Source: Leucaena leucocephala
Taxonomy: Eukaryota; Streptophyta; Magnoliopsida; Fabales; Fabaceae
NCBI GenBank assembly: GCA_037074615.1
Contig: CM073560.1
Coordinates: 9,679,501-9,743,500, forward strand
Length of the DNA: 64,000 nt
Direction: 5' to 3'
Positions 45,582 through 58,748 of the stretch are shown here, in pieces; positions within the stretch are counted from its first letter, which is position 1, and every line of letters starts with the position of its first letter. The notes below the pieces were generated by a model. That model had not been told where the DNA came from. It was given only the letters and a program-made list of their open reading frames with translations, and ran no database searches. The position numbers and the translations under genes were made by a program.

Positions 45582-48500
45582 TGAAACATCCTCCCTTAGA
45601 CTCCTCAGAGTACACTTACGGAAGCGATATTAGCTTGATTATATCTTAACTTAAGCCCAGAAATTCGAAATTTTACTATTAAGTTCCTTATTCTGAACCT
45701 TTGAGAACTGATTAATCTCATTCTACACATCCAAACAAGGCTTATTACCTATCCACGTAATGCCCCAGATGTGTACGACTGGCCTGCCAAATTTCGTGGC
45801 CAAACTCCTTCGTTTACTAGGTCAAACTGAGGTCAAAACACTGCTACCTCAGGACCTGCGAATTTCTCCCTTAATTCGTCATACACAAGTTTAACATGCC
45901 AAACAATATTTATTATTAGATAATAAAATGTCATACAACAAAGCATATACAAAATTCTCATATTTCTATTACATCTTTTCCTGCCTAAAATCAGGCAGCA
46001 CAACCGCTATATTCCTTCTGTAGAAAGTAACCGATCTTGTACCGATTCGGTAATTCCCGTAGGAGCTACCATTCTACGTAAGTACCCAGGAAAGACTGGA
46101 TGAACTGGTTAGGTCCACTCACTTCCAGCCTCCTTAGACAGCACCTACGTACACAGTACGTATCAGTTCCTTTCTTTGTTCCTTCTTCGTTGCCAGAATT
46201 TTGGCAGCCTAATGGCGTCTCTTAAAATTTCCAGATTTTATTTTGACAGAACCTCCCCTGTAATGTTATATATGGGAATGAGATTCGGGGGAATCTCAGT
46301 AGTAATAATCATAACAATATATGTAATGCAGAGTGACGGTGCTTGCTTGTGATTGTGTACAGATAAGTATGCTGCGTGCTTCCATATTCAATAACATATG
46401 ATCATAGCATTGTAATAGAGCTTCAAGCATAACATATAAGACAACAATCAAACCAAACAATAGCACAACAAATCACAAAGCATTACATAAAAGCTAGGAT
46501 TAGTTACTACCTCAAAAGCAGAACTTCAGAACTTCTATACTGCTTCCAACTCCACCAGAACTTCCTTTCTTTCTTTCTTTATCCTTCTCTCTCTTCTTTC
46601 TCTCTCTTTTCTTGCCAAAAATGTGGGATGCATAAAATGGGAGGGGAAGGGGGTATTTATAGCTTTAATGGATGGCATTTCTGTAATTTTGAAGCCATCT
46701 GAACATGTGGTCCTGGTTTTTCCTGGATTTTCCTATTTTTCTTTATTCCTTTTTACTGCATCATGCATGACATCATCCAGGACACCTCACCAGGACACCT
46801 CATCGCCACATTCTTCACATGTCACAATTCCTGGACACCTCATCAGCTGACTCAGCAGTTTAGTCCAATCCAGTACCGGTCCAGAGTCTTGCCCCGTAAT
46901 ACGTGTCCTCAACTTTTCTTCTGCCTCTAAGATTGCGCCATGTGGCACCTGAAGGGACCTTTCACGCCTTTCAATGCTATCCAGATAAGTCCCAGACTTT
47001 ATCTGATTACCTCCTCGGTTATCGTGCCGACCGAGTAACTTTACTTTATTGAAACAACATTAAAATAGTATTTTAATGCCACTTTTTCCCACATACTCCA
47101 TGGGCTACGTTTTTGGGCTCTGGGAATGTTGTCTTGGATCCTGATCAAGCCCAAGTACTCTGATGGCTCAATTCCCAAGAAATAGCCCTTGGCAAATTAC
47201 CAAAATGCCCTTGGGTGCCCTTTCTTGTACTATTTTAACCCTAAGGGTAAAATCGTCATTTCACACCCTTCTGTACTCTGTCAGGGCATATACTGACTCT
47301 AAGTAACTTTATCTGTATGTGCCCTGGCTTCTGGGCCTATCCAGAATGACCAAAATGCCCTCATTCATCTCCTACCCCTTTAGTACAACACAGGGGCATT
47401 TTCGTAATTTCGCACTTTTCCGGGGTTTTGCCGGACACTGGCCTACCTATAAGTCCAAGTGTCTTACTGGGCCTTGTTGGCGCCATTATTGGGCCTTTCA
47501 GGGTCCATTACCATCATGGCACACATTACGAGGAATCTTCCCCCGTTAATAATTATTGAATATTTAATCTATTTTTCACCGTTTATACACATATCCGGAC
47601 ACCGGCTCCTTCTGTCCGATACACTGGCCTGCGGTGTTCAGGCATCCCTGTGAGTCATATCAGTCATCTGACCAAGGTTATCCGAACTCATTCAGACCCT
47701 TTTTAAATACCGATAAATCTCCCTATCGGATACCCAGAGGCCTCACACTCCCGTCTGGATTTTCTAATTTGCGAATAACTTTTTCTACAGGCCTCCTATC
47801 GGTATTCTGTCAGTTTCCTGACATCCGCCCCATAAGGACGCATCATCCTGTATTTTCTCACCTAGATCTGAAATCTAGGATATCCGGTATGAATTTTTAT
47901 AACTTTTGGACGATCAGTCCATTTCTGGCTATCTGGAGTCTTCAAAAATTCCTGTATTAAGCCAGATTACCGAGCGTCCCTTGCTCTCTCTACCGGTGAA
48001 ATCTGGGACTGAAATGCTTTCGGACAGTCCAAACCACTTTTGGCCTGACTTTCTTTAATTATACTTTAGCCCCAAGGAACTTTTCTTCTTTTCAATTAAG
48101 TCCCTTTTTATTTGGCTAAAATTACACTTAAGGACCCCACCTTTTTGTCCTTACACTTTTCATAATTCTTTCATACTCATAGAGACCTCGTATGCACATT
48201 TCCCAGTTCAGTGAAATGATCAGCATAATTTTCTCTATTTTCTGGCAAAATATGGTACTCATCGGCTACCAGCCCGATCTTTCCCATAATTACGATTTTG
48301 CCCCTGCATTCTCTTTCTGGCATCTATTCTCATCTTCTTATCCTTCATCTTAAGTTCTAGAAATTCTCTTTCAATAACTCATCCCTTAAACTCTTCGGGA
48401 GTCATCGTTAATTGAAAAGCTCGACAACCCGCCCATATTAGGTTATCTTACACAGGAGCCAGCCCATATCAAGCTACCTGCAGAATTCCTAGGCTTAAGA

Positions 48501-48671
48501 CTTAGGATATTCCTTACATTCCTCATTTTGAACCTGTCTGTAGGTTAAAGACTTATCTCATCTTTAAGTAATCCGCCCATATCAGATTACTACCCTGGGA
48601 CTATGGTTTTAGCAGCCTGCCCATGTCAGACTACTTCCCAGTTATCCTAGACCAAAAATCGGGATGTTACA
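45582..48671 (-). repeat. Solo long LTR LL-5 with TSD CCTTT
   Basis: The 3090-bp unit TGAAACATCC...GGATGTTACA is flanked by CCTTT on both sides (45577-45581 and 48672-48676) and inserted in LL-4. Its left 0.7 kb resembles the end of LL-2 (inverted), and its right 1.5 kb equals LL-1. It is the long parent form of the 831-bp LTRs. TATA box at 46654-46661 on the minus strand. Confidence 0.94.
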
Positions 48672-49209
48672 CCTTTCCTTACTCTTTTCCTTCTATCATT
48701 GTCCTTGCTTTGTGGTTCTCTTTACCACATTTATCAAGGCCTAATAAAGCATAATATCATACTCATTACAATCCAATTCTAAGTTTTACATAATCTACTC
48801 ACTAATCCTTTAATCCTTTAATCCATTAAGCCTCTATCTTTTTATAATTTTTATTAATTAGTTTAGCTTTTGAATTAATTAATGTATTAACTTTGCCCTA
48901 CACAATTTTGCCTTTTAAATTCATTTATGAGCTTAGAATCATAAAATTCTAGCTCCTTCATGGCCTGCTGTACAGAACCAAAAAGAGTGCCTTTTCTTTC
49001 CAAAATTTCTCATTTTGATTCCAATACTTGTTTCTCTACTTAATCCTACACAATTTTTCATTTTAAATCCATTGGAAACAGAGGTTTACGAACAGTAACA
49101 GAGGTTTCAAGATTTTTTTTTAATTTCAATGCTTCCAAGGTTCCAATCATATCCAATCCTACACAAAATCATTATCTAAATTTAATGGAAGTATTAGATC
49201 ATTGAAATT

Positions 49210-52200
49210 AACTCCGCCTATGCATGTAGCCAGTCCCAAGCCCGGGTAAAGGAGGAGGGTTGTGTTAGGCCCCGACAGCCAACGTAAAAACTTGTCGACT
49301 CTTATGAACATGGACATACGAAGATATTGCGCTAATACTAGGTCGTTGCCCGTAAGTAACGCGCTGTATGGCTCGAGTATAGTGAGAAGTGAGCAAGGGC
49401 CGCTGCATCGTCACCCGGATGTAGTGTTAAATGAGCAAGGGCTACCGCTCTCTTACGGACGGAGGCGGCTAAAGAAGCTAGTTCAGGAGAGAAAGATTAG
49501 ATTTGGCACTTGGAATATTGGGACTATGACTGGAAAAGCGTGGGAGATGGTGGGCCAAATGGCAAAGCGAAAGATTAACATCTTGTGCCTTCAGGAAACT
49601 AAATGGGTTGGAGAAAAATCTCGGGAAATCAATGAGTTCAAATTTTGGTACACAGGTAAAACAGGTACGAGGAATGATGTTGGCATCATTGTGGATAAAG
49701 AGTGGAAGACGAATGTGGTGGATGTGAAAAGGATTGATGACAGAATTATATCTTTAAGAATAATTATTGGAAGGGATACAATCAACGTTATTAGTGCTTA
49801 TGCACCTTAAGTGGGAACAGAAGCACACCTTAAGGAAAAGTTTTGGGAAGATTTGGAGGGGTTGATTCAGAGCATACCACTTACTGAGAAGATTTTTATT
49901 GGTGGAGACCTTAATGGTCATGTTGGTAAGGAGGCAAGGCAATATGTAGGGGCTCATGGTGGTTTTGGTTTTGGAGAGATTAATAATGAAGGACAATCTA
50001 TTCTTGAGTTTTCCTTAGCTTACAATCTTAAGATTGTCAACACGTGCTTTAAGAAGCGGGAGGAGCACTTGGTCACATACAAGAGTGGGGTCCACATGTC
50101 ACAGATTGATTTCTTTTTGGTAAGGAGTCATGACAGAAGACTTTGTACAAATTGTAAAGTGATTCCAGGGGACGGGGTGATAACCCAGCATAGGTTAATG
50201 GTCCTTGACGTGCGTATTAAGTGTAGGAAGGGAAAACGCCAACATGTTTTAAACACAAGAGTCAAGTGATGGCAGTTTAAACGGGAGAAGAGGGAAACTT
50301 TTAAAAGAACTATGTTAAATGAAAGGGTTTGGGAGGCGCAGGAAAATGCTAATATCATGTGGAAGGAAATGTCTGAGAAGGTCCAAACGGTTGCTAAAGT
50401 AATTTTGGGAGAATCTAAAGGTTTTGGTCGACGAGATAAAGAGACTTGGTGGTGGAATGAGGACGTACAAGAGAAAGTTAAGAACAAGAGAGACTGTTTC
50501 AAAGCTATACACTTATGTAATAATACTGAAAATTGGGAAAAGTATCGTTTAGCTAAGAAGGAAACTAAGAAGGCGGTGAGTGCAGCTCGTTTTAAAGCTT
50601 TTGAGGATTTTTATAAGGAGCTAGGGACAAAGTCGGGAGAACAAAAGATTTATAAGATTGCAAGAGACAGGGAAAGGAAATCGAGGGATTTAGATCAAGT
50701 ACGATGTATTAAGGATGAAGAAGGTAAGGTTTTAGTTGCAGATGGTGATATTAAAGAACGGTGGGAGACCTATTTTTACAAATTATTTAATGACGAGGGA
50801 GGAGGGTCGAGTTATGAGCTCGGGGATTTAACACAAGAAGTTGAACCAAATTTGGCATTTTACCGTAGGATCCGTGTTGACGAGGTTAAAGAGGCGCTTA
50901 AGAAAATGGAAAACAGTAAAGCTGTTGGACCTGACGGTATTCCTATTGAAGTTTGGAAGTGTTTAGGCGAAGTGGGGGTGGTGTGGCTTACTAAACTATT
51001 TAATGTGATCTTAAGTTCTAAGAAAATGCCTAATGACTGGAGGAAAAGTACTTTAGTTCCTATTTATAAAAATAAAGGGGATATTCAAAATTGTGCAAAT
51101 TACAGAGGGATAAAGCTTATGAGTCACACTATGAAGTTGTGGGAAAAGGTAATTGAACACAGGTTGAGATTAGAGACTGATATTTCTGAGAATCAGTATG
51201 GTTTTATGCTGGGTAGGTCTACAATAGAGGCGATTCATTTATTAAGGGGGTTAATGGAAAGGTACCAGACCAAAAGAAGAGACTTGCATATGGTCTTCAT
51301 TGACTTAGAAAAAGCGTATGATCGAGTACCAAGGGAGGTGCTTTGGAAAGCTTTGGAAAAGAAAGGTGTGCGCATGGCATATATCAAGGCAATAAAAGAT
51401 ATGTATGAAGGGATAACAACAACTGTAAGAACGTCTGGGGGCAAAACAAAGGATTTTCCCATAAGGATTGGTCTTTATCAGGGATCATCCTTGAGTCCTT
51501 ATTTATTTAATCTAGTAGTGGATGTTCTAACTAAGCCTATTCAAGAAGAAATCCCTAAGTGCATGCTTTTTGCAGATGATATAGTTCTTGTGGCAGAGTC
51601 AAGAGAAGAGATTAATTTTAAACTTGAGTTATGGAGAAGTACTTTAGAGTCGAAGGGTATTCGTCTGAGTAGAAGTAAGACTGAATATATGCATTGTAAT
51701 TTTGATAAGAGGCAAGTTAGAAATAACTTGGAGGTCAAATTGGGAGATCAAGTTATTCCACAAATAGATAAGTTCAAATATTTGGGATCAATTATACAGA
51801 AGGATGGTGAAATTTTGGAGGATGTTAATCATAGAATTCAAGATGGGTGGTTTAAATGGAGAAAGTCTACTGGGGTTATATGTGATCGGAAAGTACCAGA
51901 TAAATTAAAAGGAAAGTTTTATCGCACTGCTATAAGACCAGCAATGCTTTATGGAAGTGAATGTTGGGCTTTAAAAGGATAGCAAGAGCATAAAGTTGGG
52001 GTAGCTGAAATGAGGATGTTGAGATGGATGTGTGGGCATACAAGAAAAGATAAGATTCATAATGAACAAATACGGGGAAGAGTTGGAGTGGCATCTATTG
52101 AGGAGAAAATGGTAGAGAACCGTCTTAGGTGGTTTGGACACGCACAAAGAAGGCCAAGGGATGTGCCAGTGAGGAGGGTGGATCAAATAGTGTGGAGCCC

Positions 52201-52365
52201 GGTTAAAAGGAATAGAGGCAGGCCAAAGAGAACGCTCAACGAGGTCATTGAGCGGGATCTCCTGGTCAATAACTTAACCGAGGATTCAGTTTTTGATAGA
52301 GCACAATGGCGTCATATGATCCATGTAGCCGACCCCATTTAATGGGATAAGGCTTTGTTGTTGTT
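49210..52365 (+). mobile_element. RTE-type LINE, full length, 19-bp TSD
   Basis: The element is flanked by an exact 19-bp duplication (GTATTAGATCATTGAAATT at 49191-49209 and 52366-52384). It starts just after with a short 5' leader (ATGTAGCCAGTCCCAAGCCCGG) and ends GATAAGGCTTTGTTGTTGTT, the TTG-repeat tail typical of plant RTE elements instead of poly-A. One reading frame covers almost all of it. It is inserted in LL-4, so it is among the youngest insertions together with LL-5. Confidence 0.96.
49262..52342 (+). pseudogene. RTE endonuclease-reverse transcriptase ORF with three stops
   Basis: One frame of about 1027 codons is interrupted only by TAA (49808), TGA (50267) and TAG (51980). No frameshift is seen. 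The N-terminal apurinic endonuclease has TWNIGTMTG, LQETKWVG, GGDLNGHVG, SQIDFFLVR and TQHRLMVLD, so its metal-binding and His residues are present. The RT domain has GPDGIPIEVWK, FIDLEKAYDRVPR, GLYQGSSLSPYLF and the catalytic FADD at 51569-51580. The C-terminal part after the last stop has WFGHAQRRP and a basic RNRGRPKRT. It would nick target DNA and copy its own RNA. The start codon is uncertain, and 49262 is the first Met of the frame. Confidence 0.94.
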
Positions 52366-53733
52366 GTATTAGATCATTGAAATTCCACTTCCTTGGTCCT
52401 GTACAATAGTTGGCCGAATGGCCTCTTCAATGGCAAAGTTAAAAATATCAATTAAATTCAATAACTAACCATCCATTCTAGCTTACCTATGCATCAATTT
52501 CATAGTTCTAACTTAATTTTCCTCTTCCTTCTTTGTTCATGACTTTTGGCCAGCATGCTTACCAAGGGAAAAACTCAACTTTCAACTATTAAAACCTAGG
52601 TTTTATCCTTCCAAAACTCAACTTTCAACTATTAAATAAATTAGGAATTATTACATACCTTAAACTCTAGCTATCTTGGATCAAAGCCCCTTAAAAATCC
52701 TCCTTGAATGGCCTTGGAAAGGTTGAATTTTAATTTTGCAAGAGGTTCCCCTTGGCTTCACTTTGGCTCACAATTTTGATGCTTATGGTGGGTATTTATA
52801 ACCAAAACTTTGACATTTTGGGACTAAAATATCCTTCCATTCACTAATTATTATATAGCCTTAATCTTAACTCTCATTAGTTGCTTTATTGTTTAATTAT
52901 CCTTAATCATCATTAAATTAATTCTTATATTATTTTATTACAATCCATCATGTGCCAAAACTTCTCTCTTGCTTGGGTTCCATATGGCATTTTTGCACAT
53001 GGTGTGGGTTCCCCCAAAAACACCTCACATGCCACCTTGCATGCTCTTGGATTTTTCTTTCCTTTTTCTATTTTAAAAATCCACAAAATATCCTAGAAAA
53101 TTTATTTGACCACATGATACATTATTTCACATCTGGGCTCTTACTTGACGCCACTTTGGGCTCGTTTAGGTCCAAACCATTAGTTTGGCATACATCTTAA
53201 GGCATTTCTTTTACCAAGTAACTTAAACCACCCTAATTTTTGAGATAAATTCTATACATTTATTTTAATAGTTTTGACATTTTTATAAATTTATTCTACT
53301 ATAAAATAATTTTTTTTGTAAAGTCTCATAATTTTTTAAGACCCAGAAGTCCTAATAAAAATTCTATATGTTTTCTTTAAAACCTTTATATGTGTCTATT
53401 TTCACCTTAAATTTTATAATTAATTCTGCAGGACTCAATTTTTACTTCTATCAATTTCAAAAATTCTTATAATAATTATAAAATTTTTTAGTAAAATTTT
53501 ATTTGATTCTGAGGTCTAAAAGATGTTGTACTAATTTCTAAACTTCAGAAATTAATATCAATTTATCGGGACCTTAAATCAGAATTCTGACAGATATGTT
53601 TGACCTAAATTTTGTCCTCTATTTATTGGTAAAATTTGAGATAGTAACATTTATGGGCAATTTTAGGCCTTTTCTAGTTCAATTTCCCATAATTATACTT
53701 TTACCTCTAAATTTGGTAAAATTGCACTTTAGT

Positions 53734-53915
53734 CCTTGAAATTGTCAAATTCTATTTTAGTCCCTTTCTACCAAATTTGAAATTCCAATTTGGTACCTGA
53801 AATCTCAAAACTCCATTTAAAAGTCTTTGAAATTGTCAAATTCCATTTTAGTCCCTTTCTACCAAATTTGAAATTCCAATTTGGTACCTGAAATCTCAAA
53901 ACTCCATTTAAAAGT
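53734..53915. repeat. 91-bp tandem duplication in LL-4
   Basis: ATTGTCAAATTCTATTTTAG and the following 71 bases occur at about 53741 and again at 53832 with a couple of changes. Confidence 0.88.
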
Positions 53916-54157
53916 CCTTGAAATTTTTGCTATCTGTAATTTAGTACCTACACTTTTACTATTTATTGTTTGGTCCCTAAATTTTCCTTATTTGCAGTTT
54001 AGTCTGTTTCTTAATAGCCTTTCATTTTTCTTCTTTTCCATAACTTAAACTTTATTTAATCATTATATATTTTTCTGTTCATTATCACAATCCTTTCCAA
54101 ACCTCTTTCCTCTATCAATCTTATACAGATAGGAAAAATTCAGGATGTGACATATAA

Positions 54158-56210
54158 TCATCATTTATTTATTTTTCCTAATTTTCTAAAATACATAAAA
54201 GAAAAATACCTTCCTGCAAATCAATTTAATCAAGAGAAATAATAAAATCAATAAAAACACAAGAAAATGACATTTTTAATCATTTAATTCATATAATCAA
54301 TTAAAGCACAAAATAGCCACAACTACAGCAATAATGCCTATTAAACATGATAAATTCCCAAAAATAGATATGAAATAATATGATAAAATAGGGATTCATC
54401 AAATTCTCTCACACTTAAATATTTGCACTCATGGGCAAAGAAATAAATTTCATGATAAACACTAAAAATAAGTAGAGGAATTAAACAAGTTTGAGCACAA
54501 AAGTTATAATCAAATCAATCAAATCCTTCAAGTTAGCCATAACCACAAAATGACAAATGCAATGTGATCAATCTCTATGAACACAGGTAAGACAGGGGAA
54601 CAAGAAGGAAGAGAGTACACTTAGGGATATATCTATTTCACTCATCTCACCTTTTATTGGGGTTCTTTCACTCAAACCTACCTATACTAGCCCTCTACCA
54701 TAGGCTTGCAATAGTTCTAAGTCTTTGTCATCAGTTACATATGCATTCTTTAATCAAGAGGACTTTATAATCTTGTAATATTTGAAATAGGCCACGTGGA
54801 ATGGAATATAAAGAATAGAAAGTATTATATGCATGCAATAATGAATATATAACATGAATTCATGTCATAAGAGATGTAGGGGTGGTAATTGTGCTAATAA
54901 GAGGTGATCACTTCTTCATTTCTCATTTCTCTTTTTCTCTTCACTTTTTCTACTTTTTCTTGTATTTTTCTTACACTATCTTTTTGTTTTTGTTCTTGTG
55001 CAATATGCTTTTTATCTTCTCTTTTTTTTTGCACCTTGTATATAAAAGATATAGCACATTATAATAATAATTAATAATTTTTTGACATGAATAAAAATTT
55101 TATTTCGAAAAGATGTTCATGCATATATGACTTTCTATAAAAATTATGGAAAAAGATAAGTGATGGGCTCAAAAGGGGTGACTACGAATATAATGTATAA
55201 TGGGCTTGTGTTTGAAATAAAAGGGGTTTAGAATATGATGGCCTCAATCATTTTAAAGGGTTGCACATGAATTAGATAGCAAATAAAAGAACTAAGACAA
55301 GTTCTGAAGAGAAACTAGTATAGGAGGTAGTCGTTCAATTTAGGAATTTAAGGCTGAGAATCCTTCTAACATGACTATCTCTCTTCATTCTTGTTCACAA
55401 AGCCTTACTGAAGACTTAAACTGTTCTCAATGCATTACATTACCTATTTCTAGGATAACTCTTAGAATATTGAGTAAATGAACTATCACAATCAACAATA
55501 GACTTGAAAGATTCATACTTGTATAAATGTAATCAAGATGATATTTTAATTTAAAACAGGAGTTCTAATCAAAATCATAAGTGTGAAATTTTTTTCTAAA
55601 CACTAGGCATTTTCAAGAGCTCAATCAAACAGTCAATTAAATTAATTTCCTCCCCCACACTTAAACCAAGCGTTGCACTAAAGCATATAATGAAGGGAGA
55701 AGGGAAGATGGTTAAAAAGTCATATGCTAAGAGAGGATATTTTATTCAAAGGAAAGCTAACCTAAAACTAAGAAATATTTAAAATGCAACATATTCTAGG
55801 AAATTATTAAAGACAAAAAGCAATAAATCTACTTTTTACTGTTGGGATTGTCCCTCCCCTACACTTATCTCAAATAATAAAGTTAAGAATATATAGAAGG
55901 ATAAGATAAGGAAAGAGATAACTTGGTTACTTTATGCATCTTGAGGGTCTTAAAATTGAAATTCTCATCTTGATAAGGAACATGCTCTTATATAAGCATA
56001 CCTTCTCTACATACCTTTCTCTAATTGTTTGGGGTGGTGGCTCGGGGTCAATTTTTGGAGGTACCATAATATAGAGAATATGGTGATCACCACACAATTC
56101 TCCTAAGTGAGGTACCTGTAATAGATTCAACAAACAACAAGCAGCTCCTTTTTCGACTCCAAGTGTGGGACAAAAATCAAAGTACTTGAAGCCGTGGAAA
56201 GCCTTCAAGC
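54158..56210 (-). other. Non-coding 3' part of an older Tat-like gypsy element
   Basis: The AT-rich stretch contains short G-rich minus-strand tracts such as GTGTGGGGGAGG (55650-55662) and GTGTAGGGGAGG, resembling gypsy polypurine tracts. A 93-codon minus-strand frame (55927-56208) contains FCPTLGVEKGAACCLLNLLQVPHLGELCGD. I do not know this protein; by position it belongs to the same element. Confidence 0.4.
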
Positions 56211-56709
56211 TTGCAAGGTTAGAATAAGACTAGCACTCAACCAAGGCTCAATATTCACAACATGTTCACTATCGTCCATAGTACAAGAGGATACATATGT
56301 GGTACTAGGAATACTTGGAAGAGAAATTTGAGCAAGCATATTATTATCACATAAAGAGGTAGATGCATTGCAAGTAACATCTTTATTTAAGGTATTACTA
56401 TTAGAATAAACTTCTTCAAGGATAGGAGCTATATTACCAAAGGGAGAAGATGACCTCTCTGATGTTTGTTCTTGACTTACCTTTTATTGATGATTGTTTG
56501 AGGCTTTGTCTAAAGTTGTTACTTGCTTCTCACATGAATCTTGAGGACATGAGGCCCCTTCTTTTCCTTCAGATTCAATATGGTCTATGTCGCTCCAAAG
56601 CTTATCCATAGTTCTCTTATGTTCCTCCAATTCTTCCAACCTTCCAAACACCTCTGCTTTAATAAGTAACGCGGGTTTATTGTGATACCAAGCGATCATA
56701 TAGTATTTT
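56211..56709 (-). pseudogene. Older Tat-like gag, distal part
   Basis: The minus-strand frame 56484-56720 contains EVFGRLEELEEHKRTMDKLWSDIDHI, a coiled-coil-like stretch as found late in Tat/Athila gag, with a Ser/Thr-rich continuation. It is probably continuous with the gag fragment at 63045-63490, from which the insertion at 56710-63044 separates it. Confidence 0.45.
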
Positions 56710-58186
56710 TGATAAGACACATTTTGTATATGGTTTCTACGATATTTTTAAGAGTTTTATTGTAACTTTACCATTCATTTCATGCCTTAAATTGTACTTT
56801 CATGTATTACATGATGGTGCGTGGCAATGTGCTAATTAAAGGGTAAAATGGTAAAATAACTCTTCCAAACTGCACATATACTATTATTTACTGATTTAGA
56901 CTTTTACAGCGAGCTTTTATGTTGAATTGCAGGTATTTTAGAAGAGGGCAAGGACTAGGAAAGGAATCACAAGTCAATGAAAGTCAAATCACATTTCTGC
57001 ACTTTTTCGTCGTGACCAAAGTGTCTTCCGGTCGCGACCTTGATTCTTCTGGAAGTTTCTTTGTGTTCACAGGTCACGACCAAAAACATGAATCAGGTCG
57101 CGACTAAAATACAAAATCTCTAAAACTGCACGTTTTGAATTAGGTCAAGCATAAATAAAAGGCGAGGCAAGTTGTCTTCGAGGGAGAGGCTGGTTTTAGA
57201 CCTGATTAGGCTAAGAAGCAGTACTCACACATTCTCTGAAGATCGATTCGACAACCTACGCGCATCTTCCATCCTTTCTAACCCTTTCCACAGATTTCTT
57301 CATATTCACCCTTCATCTTTCCATCTTTTCTTCATGGCATCACACCTGAACAGCGATTGCAGTGTAGCAGAAGTCATGAGAGGCTAAATCCTTAGTCTCT
57401 TGGTGATGGATCTCATATCTTGAGCTCATGGACTAAACCAGGGAGTTTCTTCTGTTCTAATTTGCCTCTTGTCATGTTATGATTGTTGCTAAATCTAGGG
57501 TTTTCATCAAATCAACAAGTTTTAAATATCGATTGATCATTCTCAGATTAGACTGTTGTAATTTAATTCTGGATGTTTGAACATTGGATTTTAATTTAAT
57601 ATTTTAGTTTCAATTTTAAGAAAGTTGAGTTGTTTTCAGTGATCGTTGCAAATCAATTCAATTGCTTGAAATCTAGGGTTTTTGATTGACTACCATTCGG
57701 GATGTTCTCATAATCTAGGGTTAATTACACGCTAAGTGGTTTTTAACAGTTCGCTAATAGTCTTTAATCTAGCTTTGATCAAAGGCGCTTAAAGAAATTA
57801 AAGTTTTGGACTCAATCGATTGATTGAGATTTTACTCAAGACTTGGCGATTTCAAACTTCAATATTCAATTAAGAGTGAGGATAGATACATTTTCATTAT
57901 CAAGAGTCTTTCATAACGTATTCTTTCAACAAGCCAACCAGTTTCCATCTTTAATCTAAAATCCAAGAATATCTACTTTTCTGCACCCTTATTTATTGCA
58001 AAAATAAACCAAATCCTAAAACAATTTTATCTCTACTCAGGTTTTCATTGGTTTTGACATCCAATTTGCTAAGATTCCTTTAGAAAGGCTCCTTGAGAAG
58101 AATGATAGGGTTGTGCCTTATACTATATTGGGTGCAATTAATTTTATTTTGATGGCTCGGACTGCGACAATCTGAGAGCCTCATCA
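56710..58186 (+). repeat. 5' LTR of the Tat-type element
   Basis: It contains a GTCGCGAC cluster at 57005-57107 and a TATA-like CATAAATAAAAGG at 57150-57162, shortly downstream of the cluster. Confidence 0.95.
57005..57107 (+). repeat. GTCGCGAC cluster ahead of the LTR TATA box
   Basis: Four palindrome variants (GTCGTGAC, GTCGCGAC, GTCACGAC, GTCGCGAC) lie about 30 bases apart, ending some 45 bases before the TATA-like motif. The 3' LTR has the same cluster at 61863-61962. Confidence 0.8.
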
Positions 58187-58187
58187 A

Positions 58188-58205
58188 TGACGCCGTTGCC
58201 TGGGA
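58188..58205 (+). other. Primer-binding site of the Tat-type element
   Basis: TGACGCCGTTGCCTGGGA differs slightly from TGGCGCCGTTGCCGGGGA, the tRNA-Asp primer site usual for Tat/Athila elements (recalled from knowledge of the family). Confidence 0.8.
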
Positions 58206-58364
58206 GCCAAGTAATTGGTTCCCTAGAATTATTTGTCGATTTCTTTAGCTACTTGAGTCATTTTTCTTATTTTTGTTTTTATTTTAGTTTTTAGTAGTTT
58301 TTAAATTGCATTGCATTATGCATTTTTCTGAGTTTCTGCAAAAATCAGTCTCTGTGTTCGTGAG

Positions 58365-58515
58365 TCATGACCTTGACTCATTTGTGTCGCGACCTGATTG
58401 CTTTTCTGTGAAATTTGATCACTCTGCGAAAACCAGTCCCGACATTTAAAACTTTCAGTCGTGACTACTGCTTTATGTGATATTGAGTAGCGACTAAAAC
58501 ACTCTTTAGTCGCAA
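58365..58515 (+). repeat. GTCGCGAC cluster in the Tat-type leader
   Basis: GTCATGAC, GTCGCGAC, GTCCCGAC, GTCGTGAC, GTAGCGAC and GTCGCAAC variants recur at 20-50-base spacing between the primer site and gag. Confidence 0.75.
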
Positions 58516-58748
58516 CTAGCTGAAAATTTTCTATTATGAAGCCTCTGTGTCTGACTCTGATTGATTACATTGATTGTTCTTGACTATTTTTGCATTATAT
58601 GCGTAAAAGAATTGAACCATTAGTGCCTTTTGAACCTAAAATTGAGAGAAGACTTTAGGAAACTAAAGAGAGAATTTAGGGAATTTATAGAAGAAGAAGC
58701 AAAATTAGTTCCTCCTCTAGTATTCCAGAGTCTAAAACTGAACTAAAT

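Larger units (their letters stand above)
44676..54152 (-). repeat. Long LTR LL-4, interrupted by a solo LTR and a LINE
   Basis: The left end is TGTAACACTTTAC and the right end GGATGTGACA. The flanks are TATAG (44671-44675) and TATAA (54153-54157), a target duplication with one change. Removing the solo LTR (45582-48671) and LINE (49210-52365) with their duplications leaves about 3.2 kb that aligns, inverted, with LL-3. No internal domains adjoin it, so it is probably another solo LTR. TATA box at 52793-52800. Confidence 0.85.

Noticed and set aside
47319..47960. Plus-strand frames of 64-108 codons
   Set aside because: They lie in LTR sequence duplicated at 199-402; the frames are incidental.
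50312..51982. 556-codon frame as a host reverse-transcriptase-like gene
   Set aside because: It is the middle of a LINE ORF: same frame as flanking pieces, RTE motifs, TTG tail and 19-bp target duplication.
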